DNA from: Capillidium heterosporum
Taxonomy: Eukaryota; Entomophthoromycota; Entomophthoromycetes; Entomophthorales; Capillidiaceae
Assembly (NCBI GenBank): GCA_016630905.1
Contig: WBMQ01000001.1
Location: forward strand, 434,001 to 498,000
Direction: 5' to 3'
DNA: 64,000 bases
Shown piece by piece: positions 11,798 through 20,860 of the stretch (positions within the stretch are counted from its first letter, which is position 1; each line of letters starts with the position of its first letter). A program made the translations under genes and the position numbers. The notes under the pieces were generated by a model, which saw nothing but the letters and a program-made list of their open reading frames with translations, was not told where the DNA came from and ran no database searches.

Positions 11798-13591
11798 GTT
11801 GGGATGGTTAATCTTTCTCTACTTCTATCTTTGTTACGCTACCATACCTTTGCCCAGATCACTAGAGTGCTAGTGATTTAATTATCTAGATGTCCTCCAT
11901 CAATTTACAGTTTATACAGTTTATTTCCCATTTATTAGTTGATATGTAGCGTTTATAAAATAAAAATTTGTTATTTCTATTCTCTATTTTTGATAGCAAT
12001 GTTGTAGTATACTTTATTTCGAAACTTTATTTTTAGCTTCTAAAAAGATATGAAGTGGGCCTCGCTGATGGCTTTACTATAGATATTGGATAAAGTTACC
12101 AGTCCCCTTCATCAATACTTTGAGCATGTTAAAAGAACTTTGATTTCCATATAATTTTTCATAGTTGTGTTGGCATATTCCTATAATATAGTTTAGCATG
12201 GTTTCCAAATATGCTTTAAAAATTTTATTCCAAAGTTAACCATTATTTTGAAAAGGACAACTATACTTGAACATCTCGAAAAGTTTTTTGGCTAAATACG
12301 ATGTGAAATCTTCGGTTAATCTGTATTAGAACTCATATGCCAGCTATATGAAGAAAATGCTGACGGTACCAGAATCAAATATACACATCATTTTGCTGGG
12401 ATGGGAGCTGATGGATTACAAAACATCCAAGATAGCTAGGGCTATATGAAAATACAGTTGGTTATATATAGGCTGAAATTAGGATATTGGTTAGGTGGAA
12501 GCCTCATGTTCATCTCGTCCAAATTTATGAGCAGTGTGGTCATATTTCTAGGTAGGTAGAGTGGCCTTGGGTGTTTATACAGAAGAGAATGGTCTTGCAC
12601 TTGGAAGTTAGGGGCTAGTACCGAGTAACTGAGATGAAGTATAGCGCTTAGCTTTCATCGTCTGATAAATGTTACACAGCATCGCTATAGAATGCTTAGT
12701 CTACAACCTAAAAGTGCCCATATGGATGAATGTTGATATTACTGCTAGTACTAACAGCTATTAGCTTTAGTCCAAATAAGGATATACTGTTATAAATTCA
12801 ATATAAATATTTAGCCCAGCTTAGATAGCTTGCAAGGCTTTGCATCGGTTTATTGGAAACCAAAGGATCAATTTTATATGGCGTTGCAGGTATGGATAAT
12901 TATTTAAAATTGTTGTCAATAGGTTTATAGGATGGAGGTATTAGCTTAGTAGATTGTTAATTGTACAATAAAATGTGGGAATGTTGAAGAGTAAAGTGAT
13001 TAGAAATGTGCAGAAAGGATAAATATATAAAATAAAAGTAACTAGATAAGTTATATAATATGTAAGATAAATGGGATGTCGAAAGATGGTGCTAGATACA
13101 GATTAGTACATTTAGAGCCTAAAAATTTTTATAGAATTAAAGTATAGCTAAAAGGCGCGTATATTGATAAGTAGAAAGAGTTGTATTGTGTTTCGGTTAG
13201 TAAATTGGAGTTGCCTAGTGCTCAATTGGATTCAAATTTGATATATCGAAAGGTATCAGATTTCTAATAGCTTTAACTATACTTCAAATAGGAAGAAGCG
13301 CTATAAACTGAATTATAGTAATGCCAAATCCAAGAGAAGCTTATAGAAGCCACCTTAGTATATATCTATTGCGCCGTAAATTTTGCAAATTAGTACTGGA
13401 GGCCCAAGCAAAAATATTTCAACCGAGGTTTGTCCAGTTTCGAAATTTTAGTCCATAAGACAAGGGCGGGGAAATTTAAGCTGGTTCCAAAAGCTGGATT
13501 GGTGGAGTTGGTTATAAACGTCATGGCAGCAACTTAAAACTCCACAACTATTTCACTTTATCCCAACATCAACACAACACACATAAAACAA
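11798..13591. other. gene-poor spacer
   Basis: 1.8 kb AT-rich region between the coiled-coil gene and the first C2 gene. No open frame of coding character. The last 200 bp should hold the C2 gene promoter. Confidence 0.5.
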
Positions 13592-14170
13592 ATGGCTATA
13601 GCGACCTTACAAGTAACCGTCAGTAAGTTTTTTATTATTCCAATCTGATCTATATGTGAAATGTAACTAACTTTTATATTTTTAAAGTTGAAGCTAGGGA
13701 ACTTACCAACAAAGATGGCCTGTTCGGTAAAATTTAAACTCTAAATGCAATTGCTGAACAAAATTTAGGAAAGAACGACGCCTACTGCACCTTAAAGTTA
13801 GGTAAGCAGAAGGAAAAGACTTCAGTCATCAAAAATGCGGGGTCAAAAGCTACTTGGAACCAAAGCTTCAACTTGTAAGTTTTTCTATTTTTAAATCCAC
13901 AACTTTTAATAGCAAAGCACTCACCCTTTTTTATAAAGCCAGATACCCGATGCGAGTGCCGAATTAGTGGTAGAATGCTTGGACTATGACATGATAACTA
14001 CCAACGATTCCATAGGTAAAGTTAAGATCCCCCTACAAGCCATTCGGAACTACGGCAGTATGGAGAGCTGGTACCCTTTGGCAGATGGTGGCAAATTTGG
14101 AGGGGAAGTTCATTTATTCCTAAAGTATATGGGTCCCAACCAAGCTCCTACCAACCCTACTCGTTACTAG
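13592..14170 (+). CDS. small single C2-domain protein, four exons
   Basis: Exons 13592-13622, 13688-13726, 13769-13874 and 13939-14170 give 135 residues. The whole protein is one C2 domain: MAIATLQVTVIEARELTNKD, GLFGKNDAYCTLKLGKQKEK, SVIKNAGSKATWNQSFNFQI, then ELVVECLDYDMITTNDSIGK and GEVHLFLKYMGPNQ. Acidic residues of both Ca2+-binding loops are largely kept (KNDAYC; DYDMITTNDSIG), so calcium-dependent lipid binding is likely. It ends 12 residues after the domain, unlike its paralogue at 17023. Intron phases and positions match the paralogue, so the two arose by duplication. Confidence 0.88.
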
Positions 14171-14535
14171 GTATTTAGGTGAATAAAGCATTATTTAAGC
14201 TGCTTTTATTAAGATGTGATAGTTTAGTAATGAATATCACCAACTTTCATTTATTTGTATCTTTAAACTTTAAAGCTACTTCATTTAAGAATAACAACTA
14301 TATATATGATTCCGATAGCCTTTCTTTAGGTGAAGTACCTTTACTATTGTAGCTAATAATATATATGGATACTAGATCAAACTACATATGCGATATACTT
14401 TTGGTTAAAGAAATAATCTGCCTTCAGTACTTAAAGTTAATATAAATAGTTCAAAACAATAGCAATGTATAGCTATTTAATTTCATTTACTTCCTCCAAA
14501 AATGTATTAGCTTGTTATCCAACATTTACATTACC
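14171..14535. other. intergenic between convergent genes
   Basis: 365 bp AT-rich spacer between the C2 gene (+) and the BCL7-like gene (-). Nothing recognised. Confidence 0.5.
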
Positions 14536-16188
14536 CTAGTTATCGACGCTAACTGGGTCAGAGGGGATGTCGGTAAGGCTAGACTCATGAGAAAAGCTGT
14601 TTTCGATGTTGATGCCGCTTTCTAACATATCGGTGTTTTCAGCTTTGGTATTGGTCTCCAAGGTACTGAGATTCTCGACTGGGTGGTTGGTTTCCAAGGT
14701 ATCGATAGTTTCAACGTTGTTGCTGGTTCCCAAAGCATCGACGTTGGCAATATCTTCACCGTCACCTAAAGAGTTTGCCATTTCGACTTTGATATCGTCG
14801 TCTAGAGTATCGGTATTCTCAACAGTTTCACTAACTTCCAAGGTACCTGTGCTCTCAATATTCTCGATAACTTCCAATATTTCGACATTTTCGACTGCTT
14901 CATTAACTCCTAAGGTCTTTGTACTCTCGACATCTTCATTATCTTCTAAGGCTTCTGTACTTTTAACGTTTCCACTGGCTTCTAAAGTCTCTGTGCTTTC
15001 ATTATTTTCAGTAACTTGCAAGGCACTTGTACTCTCGGTATTTTCGCTAACTTGTAAAACCTCCGTACTCTCAACAACTTTGCTAGCTTCTAAGACTTCC
15101 ATATTTGCAACGTTTTCATCAGCTTCTAAGGCTTCGATACCCTCAGTATTTTCATTACCTTCCAAAACACCTATATTTTTGACGTCCACACCACCTTCTA
15201 AAATCTCCATATTGGTAACCTCTTCATCACCTTCCAAAGGCTCCTTATTGAAATTCGAAACTTCAATGGTAATTTCTTCCTGCATTGAAGTTTGAGTTTC
15301 CAGATTGTTGTTTACGCTATCTTGCTCCAAGGAATCGGACACAGTTTCCACTATCAAGTTTTGATTAAGTTCTTCGGTTCCAATCGTAATATTGGCTTCA
15401 CCGGAATCCTCGATTTTTATTGATTGTTCTTGGGCTATAGGTTGAGAAATTGGTGATTTCTCCTGTAACTTCTGGGGACTTTGGTCGGCGTTGGAACCTA
15501 GCTCTTCTTCAACTTTCTCAGGGGTATCGGAAGGTGATGTCTACAACAAAAAGCTAGTTAGTTGCTTTCTTAAATATCATGGAGCTTTCAACTAGAGAAG
15601 TATTTGGTTCAAAACTTACCTTGGTGATAGTTACCACTTCCGTCTCGACCTTCATCTCAACTGCAGCTTCCAAGCTAAGTTCATTTTCCTCCTCATCTAT
15701 CTCCATTGGCTCATCAACATTCTCATTTACTTTTATAACTGGTAGCAAGTCGTTCTCTGGGCTATCCTTAACTTCATCTCCTATCTCATCAATCTCCATT
15801 GGCTCATCAACATTTTCGTTAACTTTTAAATTCGTTTGGGAATCGTTCCCAGGACTGTTCGTCTCAGTTGCTACTGAGCCATCTACTGTTGCTCGTTCTT
15901 CAAAGTTATCGGGGGAGATTAAGTCGGCTTGAGTTTCGGCTTTGTAATGTTAGTAAAATAAATTTTCGATAGATGGCTTACTTTTAACCCATTTGGTCGT
16001 TTTAAAATTTGCATTGGAACTGTAGTTTACTTTGGCTCGTTTCCTAAAATTTGGTTACTTAATATCAATATGCTGTTGTACCATTTAAAAACTGGTTCCG
16101 ATTGTGCTTTCAACAATCGCTCTTGGTCCGTACTTGCTGCGTTACGTGCTGATCGATACTCTACGTTCCTCAAAGGTCTTGATGCCAT
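14536..16188 (-). CDS. BCL7-like N terminus fused to long acidic 12-residue repeat protein, four exons
   Basis: About 490 residues. Start ATG at 16188 gives MASRPLRNVEYRSARNAAST and then FKWKRAKVNYSSNANFKTTK ending KWVK. The spacing of the RSxA, KWK and KWV motifs follows the N-terminal domain of BCL7, a SWI/SNF remodeller subunit. After two acidic exons with twice-repeated NENVDEPMEIDE, the last exon (15539-14536) holds about 17 tandem units of 12 residues of the form STETLEVSENVE, drifting in sequence. The tail is SLTDIPSDPVSVDN and TAG. Introns: 39 nt within the BCL7-like part, one near 15985-15942, and one at about 15620-15540. BCL7 assignment is by eye. The repeat is certain. Confidence 0.7.
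14590..15240 (-). repeat. coding minisatellite, about 17 units of 36 bp
   Basis: Translated on the minus strand it reads as 12-residue units of the type (N/S)(V/T)xxLExxExVE. Examples are STEVLQVSENTE, STSALQVTENNE, STETLEASGNVK and NVEILEVIENIE. Units differ at DNA and protein level, so the array is old or under weak constraint. It also leaves a long spurious open frame on the plus strand. Confidence 0.85.
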
Positions 16189-17022
16189 CTTTATTTAGTT
16201 TGAAGCTTGATAAAGTAATTTTCACTCAAAAGCAGTTGTAGTTCAGATTTCCCAACAGTTGGTTGCTGGTGGTTAACCGAACTCATCCAATAGAAAGTAC
16301 TTTAATGTCGAACTATTGAATTTGGGTGATATTTGCACTCTAGTTTGGGTGAAAAAGACATCAGGAGCCTTTGTAGTAGTGTTTCTAGGCTACACCAGAA
16401 TCGACAAGCAACAAGTGTCCAAGTATACGACTCAGCAATAGAAGTTCTAGGCTACACCAGAATCGACAAGCAACAAGTGTCCAAGTATACGACTCAGCAA
16501 TAGAAGTTTACTAATAATGCAACAATATAACTTCATATATAGTAATATGGCAGAAGTTCACTTCTATTAGTATATTCTATTGGTTATTAGAAGCTTTAAG
16601 CATTAAAAGGTTTAGTGTACTATTTCAAAGGACTTCAGTACTTGGCCATCTTTAATAATGCCTATTTTCTAGTATATCCTATACTATTGCTTTATATATA
16701 TAGATGTTTGCCATTTTGATAGTATGCACATTGACTGCTATACTCCTGCAATTAAACTTGAAAATATTCTTAGTTGATGTCCTTCTAGCATATTTGAGCT
16801 GTATGCCTTCGTACTTTTCAAGCTTATGGTATCCATAGAGCTAGCTTCAGTGCGGTGGAAATCCAAAGTAGCTACGCTACAATATCTAGAACCGAATGGA
16901 TCAAGTTTATGGTAACACTCGGAATGACGTAAATTTGCCTTTCATCAGAATTTCACCGTTGTCGACATCCAAACCATAAAAGCTCATAACTCACCAGTTT
17001 TAAACTAAAATTCAAATTCAAA
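16189..17022. other. divergent promoter region of the BCL7-like and second C2 genes
   Basis: 834 bp. Contains the 62-bp tandem duplication listed separately. No coding frame otherwise. Confidence 0.55.
16383..16508. repeat. exact tandem duplication, 62-bp unit, two copies
   Basis: The unit beginning TTCTAGGCTACACCAGAATC occurs at 16383 and again at 16445 with no difference across the full 62 bp, and the match runs about 2 bp beyond. It lies between two divergent genes, 195 bp upstream of the BCL7-like start. Perfect identity suggests a recent duplication. Confidence 0.93.
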
Positions 17023-17942
17023 ATGCTAGGAACTTTACATGTGCAAGTTGGTAAGCTATACATTGACATCTTTTGCTAATTTTATTTAGTTGAAGCTCGA
17101 GAGCTAGTTAACAAGGATGGACTCTTTGGTAGCTTTATATTTTTAACCGCCTTTTTAACCCATTTTATACAGGTAAGAATGATGCGTTCTGCCTAGTCCA
17201 AGTTGGTAGCAAGAAAGAAAAGACGGAGATAATCAAGAATGCCGGTTCGAAAGCCAAATGGAACCAAACTTTCACCTTGTAAGCACCCTTATAGTCCTAA
17301 ATATTGCAGTTCAACTTACATTAAAAATTAAGCCCAGTACCAGATGCCAAGACGTACCTACATATCGAGTGTAGCGATTACGACAAGATCACTTTCAACG
17401 ACTTTATTGGTGTTGTAAATGTACCTCTCAACTCCATCAGACAGTATGGTCGTATAGAGTGTTGGTACCCATTGACCGACAACGGCAAGAAGACTGGAGA
17501 GATCCATCTGTTCATCCGGTTTGAAGGTCCCAACCAAGGCAACGCAGCTCACGTACAGAATCCAAACCAATCATTCCAACAGCAGCAGGCTTACAATCCT
17601 CAGCAAGGCAATGTTCCTCAACAAGGTGCTTACCCATCTCAGCAAAATTATCCTCCGCAACAGGGTGCCTACCCACCACAACAAGGGGCTTACCCTCCCC
17701 AACAGGGCGCCTATCCCCCACAGCAAGGTGCCTATCCCCCTCAACAAGGCGCTTACCCCCCTCAACAAGGTGCTTATCCTCCTCAACAGGGTGCCTATCC
17801 TCCTCAACAAGGTGCTTACCCACCACAGCAAGGCGCTTACCCTCCTCAACAGGGCGCCTACCCCCCACAGCAGGGTGCTTACCCCCCGCAACAGGGAGGT
17901 GCTTACCCTCCTCAGCAAGGCGGATATCCCCCTAAATACTAA
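17023..17942 (+). CDS. C2-domain protein with GAYPPQQ-repeat tail, four exons
   Basis: Exons 17023-17050, 17090-17128, 17173-17278 and 17333-17942 give 260 residues. Residues 1-125 form a C2 domain nearly collinear with the protein at 13592 (HVQVVEARELVNKDGLFGKN, IIKNAGSKAKWNQTFT, CSDYDKITFNDFIG, GEIHLFIRFEGPNQ). A Gln/Asn-rich linker leads to about 12 units of GAYPPQQ and the end GGYPPKY. PPQQGAY-type tails occur in annexins, ALG-2-like and other C2 proteins and favour self-association or condensate-like behaviour. Expected to bind membranes in response to calcium. TAA stop. Confidence 0.9.
17640..17935 (+). repeat. 21-bp coding minisatellite (GAYPPQQ)
   Basis: Twelve in-frame units. Third codon positions vary widely (GGC/GGT/GGG; CCA/CCC/CCT; CAA/CAG) while the amino acids do not. 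This indicates selection on the peptide rather than recent slippage alone. One unit has an extra Gly codon. Confidence 0.93.
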
Positions 17943-18448
17943 TTTCATCGGTAAATCTTCAATAAAATATATATCATAGTAGATAGTTTAATAAGGCTTG
18001 AACCACCTATCAGCTGTACGTTAGATTTACATTTTAAGTTTTACGTTTACAGGACTACATTCCTGCTTAAGGTTCAAAAGACTTTTACCTGGTGTAAGCG
18101 TTTTTAGCTTTTACTTCCTTTTGATGTGCTATAGAAGGAAAGGCAAGCTAATGTATTATTGATGGCTAATAAGAGGTGATATAGAAGTTGGAAAATCCTA
18201 TCAATAACATGTAGGTAGATTGCATACAAAAGTTTAGCTGGTATGGTTTTCGTTTTAAATAAAAAATTAGATCCAGGCAGTAAAGGAGAAAATGAGATAA
18301 GACTTGATATGTAAAGTACAACGAAACTTGCCTTGGCTTTAGCCATACTAGCATATGTAAAGAGTTGAATTTTAAACTTGAGCTTTAAAATTTATACATA
18401 TAACATGATTACAAATCAAAAACTACTAATACAAATTTATTAATTAAG
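17943..18448. other. intergenic between convergent genes
   Basis: 500 bp AT-rich spacer between the C2 gene and the TBC gene; short open frames here lack coding character. Confidence 0.5.
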
Positions 18449-20860
18449 TTATATCATGCATCCCAACTCCTTGCGCATCTCGCTTAGCATCTCCAAATCG
18501 AACTTGTACCTAAAGCTTCTGAAAGCCAGTCTAGCAATCTCTTTAACCGAGCTCAATGGCAAGTCACTAGTCAATCTGCCTAGGATACCGTACAGTTCAT
18601 AAGGGCATTTGGAATCCATCAGTTGTTCACAGTTAAACTCCAGTAGCGCCAAGGCGAACCAAAATAGACTAGGGTTACCTTCAATGAGCAAAGAATCCCA
18701 TACTCTTAATTTCAAAGCATTGGAAGTGTTGTCAGTAAACAAACTTAAAAACCAGTTGAAAGTGACGGCCATCAAATCGACATTGAGGCTATCGAGGTGA
18801 TGCTTGAGTTGGGGTAGATGTAACTCAATGAGACGTTGTAAAACATGCTGATCAAGTCTAGCGTCGGTAAGCTTGGCGTCAAAATACTTTGGTGGCAAAA
18901 TCGTTTCGACGAGATGCACCAAGCTAAAGAAGGCCTGTTCCTCATCTTTCAAAGTTACTAAAAGGTTGGCGGCGATGAGGTTCATGCCTTGACAGTACCC
19001 TATAGCTGGATTATGGGTGGCATAAGCGACTAAGACGTTACGGAGATGACGCACGCCACGGCCCTGACTTAGGCTGAAGTAGGGATGGGCCGGTATGGTT
19101 CGAGGTAAGTCGAGCTCGATGGCGCGTAGGTAAGTGGATGAAGGGTTGGTGAGGAGTCCGGTGTAGTAGTTGGTCTCAGCCAGCGTACTGGCTCCCGAAC
19201 CTTGGAACCAGATGGTGGATCGGTAGCTGTCGGGGATACCGGTACGGCATAAACGTCGAAGCTCCCGTCTGTCATCATTTGACATCTTGGTTAAGGACAT
19301 GGAGTACCGGGCTGAAGCGTTTAAATTTCGGTTGTACCTATTTGTGGAGTAGTCGACAACTTGGTCGTTATTTTCATTGGAGATGGGTGCCAATGGGTGG
19401 GGTAATGTAGATAGCAATTCCATATCCCTATCCCTTAGGTCCTCATTATTGATGAGCGGGGCATGCCGCTCCATAAAAGCATTCCAACGCTCTTCGACGC
19501 TCAGTGGGTTGATTGTGTTCTGCGAATCGATGATCTTACTCAGCAACGCCGTTGCCATGGGGATATTGGGTTGGCGCAAGCCTTCGAAGTTGGGGCTGTA
19601 CTTCAGGGTCGTCAAATTGCTTATGCCTATCGTAGGTGAGGTACAAGTGGCCGGCGGGGAACTGATTTCAGTCAAGATCATGAAATCGATGCTGGGGAAG
19701 GGAGGAAAGTACCCGACGTTGGAACCACGTCTAGAAGTACTGCGAGAGGCGGTACGGTCTTTTTTGGGGAGCTCGGTTAGTTCAACTACCTCCTCACCAT
19801 AGAAGCTGTCGTCGATGCAGTCCTCGTTAGGTGATAATGTACGGCTGTAGTCCTCGATGAGAGGTAATGTCGTGTCGGAGAAGATATCGGGGGAAAACTC
19901 TTTAGTTTGTTGGATGGGCAGCTTGGCCAGCTGTAACTCGTACTCACTTATGTTGCCAGCCGTACTTTCGACATCGGTGGCTCTATCAAATTCGAGTTCG
20001 GCTTCCTTACGTAGCTGGTTGTTCTTGCTCTTACTTTTACCTTTAAGAAGGCCAGCCGTCCAACTGGTATTGCGTTGTGAGGTTTTGGGTGATTTGAATT
20101 GGTTTGTGGTTTTGTTCCTGGAGGCTGTAGAGTCGACGCTGCTGTAGGATCGGTAAGGTTGGCTCCGTTTAGTAGGGATGCTTTTGGATCGGAGTCGACC
20201 AAAGAATCTAGGGGTATCTTCGCGGTCAGAGACAGTAGAATTCGTATCATAGTTTGAAGCTGCGATGTGGTTGTCGAAAGCCCAGTTGCGAATGGTCGAA
20301 CCAGGGTTGGGTGAGTACTCTAGGTTGGTGTCTGCGTTGTATTGAAAGCTGAAACTGTAGGATGAGTCGGAGCGCTTTCGAAATGATCTTGGTCGGAACT
20401 CCTTAGTGTATTGAGACTCGGAATCGTCGATCATCTGTTGGTTGTTGGTAGGTAGATTGTCCCTGGTAAGGATGTGTTGGTACAGCCTAAACAACTGTTT
20501 CGACAGCTCCTTGATATATTTTAGTAGATTACGGTCCGTCTTAGCCATCAACCAACTATCTAGGACCGCGTCCTCTAGTTCAAAAAGCTGGGCGTAGGCG
20601 GGTATTTGGCCGGTACTTGTCATAAAGTTGTTGATGTCATTGAAATCCAAGTATTCGTTGCACCATGAATCTAGCTTTGGTATCTTGGCCGTGTTCTCCA
20701 CCATGTGGATCCACCCATCGATTTGCCGCTTGAACCCTTTGGATGTGGTGTCATGCTTGAATGTAGGTTGTGTATCGTCGACCCAGTTCTGTGAGAGTGG
20801 ATGTTGGTCGCTTGATAGTCTGTAGTTGATATTGATCGGTTCGTTCATCATCTCTTGCAT
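18449..20860 (-). CDS. TBC-domain Rab GTPase-activating protein
   Basis: Single exon, about 803 residues if translation starts at ATG 20860 (MQEMMNEPININYRLSSD). The upstream in-frame part begins with TTG and is preceded by a stop. Residues about 70-130 form a helical block (LEDAVLDSWLMAKTDRNLLK, QLFRLYQHIL) of unknown type. A long Ser/Arg-rich disordered region follows to about 450. The TBC domain spans about 535-780: DDRRELRRLCRTGIPDSYRS, IELDLPRT with the catalytic Arg finger, GYCQGMNLIAANLL with the Gln finger, and TFNWFLSLFTDN. Both fingers are intact, so an active GAP is expected. The Rab target cannot be read. A first small exon upstream cannot be excluded. TAA stop. Confidence 0.9.
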   Translation of the reverse strand: MQEMMNEPININYRLSSDQHPLSQNWVDDTQPTFKHDTTSKGFKRQIDGWIHMVENTAKIPKLDSWCNEYLDFNDINNFMTSTGQIPAYAQLFELEDAVLDSWLMAKTDRNLLKYIKELSKQLFRLYQHILTRDNLPTNNQQMIDDSESQYTKEFRPRSFRKRSDSSYSFSFQYNADTNLEYSPNPGSTIRNWAFDNHIAASNYDTNSTVSDREDTPRFFGRLRSKSIPTKRSQPYRSYSSVDSTASRNKTTNQFKSPKTSQRNTSWTAGLLKGKSKSKNNQLRKEAELEFDRATDVESTAGNISEYELQLAKLPIQQTKEFSPDIFSDTTLPLIEDYSRTLSPNEDCIDDSFYGEEVVELTELPKKDRTASRSTSRRGSNVGYFPPFPSIDFMILTEISSPPATCTSPTIGISNLTTLKYSPNFEGLRQPNIPMATALLSKIIDSQNTINPLSVEERWNAFMERHAPLINNEDLRDRDMELLSTLPHPLAPISNENNDQVVDYSTNRYNRNLNASARYSMSLTKMSNDDRRELRRLCRTGIPDSYRSTIWFQGSGASTLAETNYYTGLLTNPSSTYLRAIELDLPRTIPAHPYFSLSQGRGVRHLRNVLVAYATHNPAIGYCQGMNLIAANLLVTLKDEEQAFFSLVHLVETILPPKYFDAKLTDARLDQHVLQRLIELHLPQLKHHLDSLNVDLMAVTFNWFLSLFTDNTSNALKLRVWDSLLIEGNPSLFWFALALLEFNCEQLMDSKCPYELYGILGRLTSDLPLSSVKEIARLAFRSFRYKFDLEMLSEMRKELGCMI

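Noticed and set aside
11795-11875. Reading the TGA at the end of the coiled-coil gene as selenocysteine with a 26-codon extension
   Set aside because: The extension has no similarity or redox context and no SECIS-like structure was recognised; a normal stop is simpler.
14606-15295. 229-codon open frame on the plus strand
   Set aside because: Mirror of the 36-bp coding repeat of the BCL7-like gene. The minus-strand reading has start, introns and acidic repeat logic; this one is hydrophobic Ser/Leu low complexity without homology.
17640-17935. Regular 21-bp repeats that could suggest a CRISPR array
   Set aside because: There are no unique spacers; units are contiguous and coding, in a eukaryotic genome.
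17512-17979. Three long open frames on both strands across the GAYPPQQ region
   Set aside because: A 21-bp repeat without stops leaves all frames open. Only the frame continuing the C2 domain shows synonymous variation.
19377-20147. Open frames opposite the TBC gene
   Set aside because: Antisense shadows in a GC-richer coding exon with no domain.
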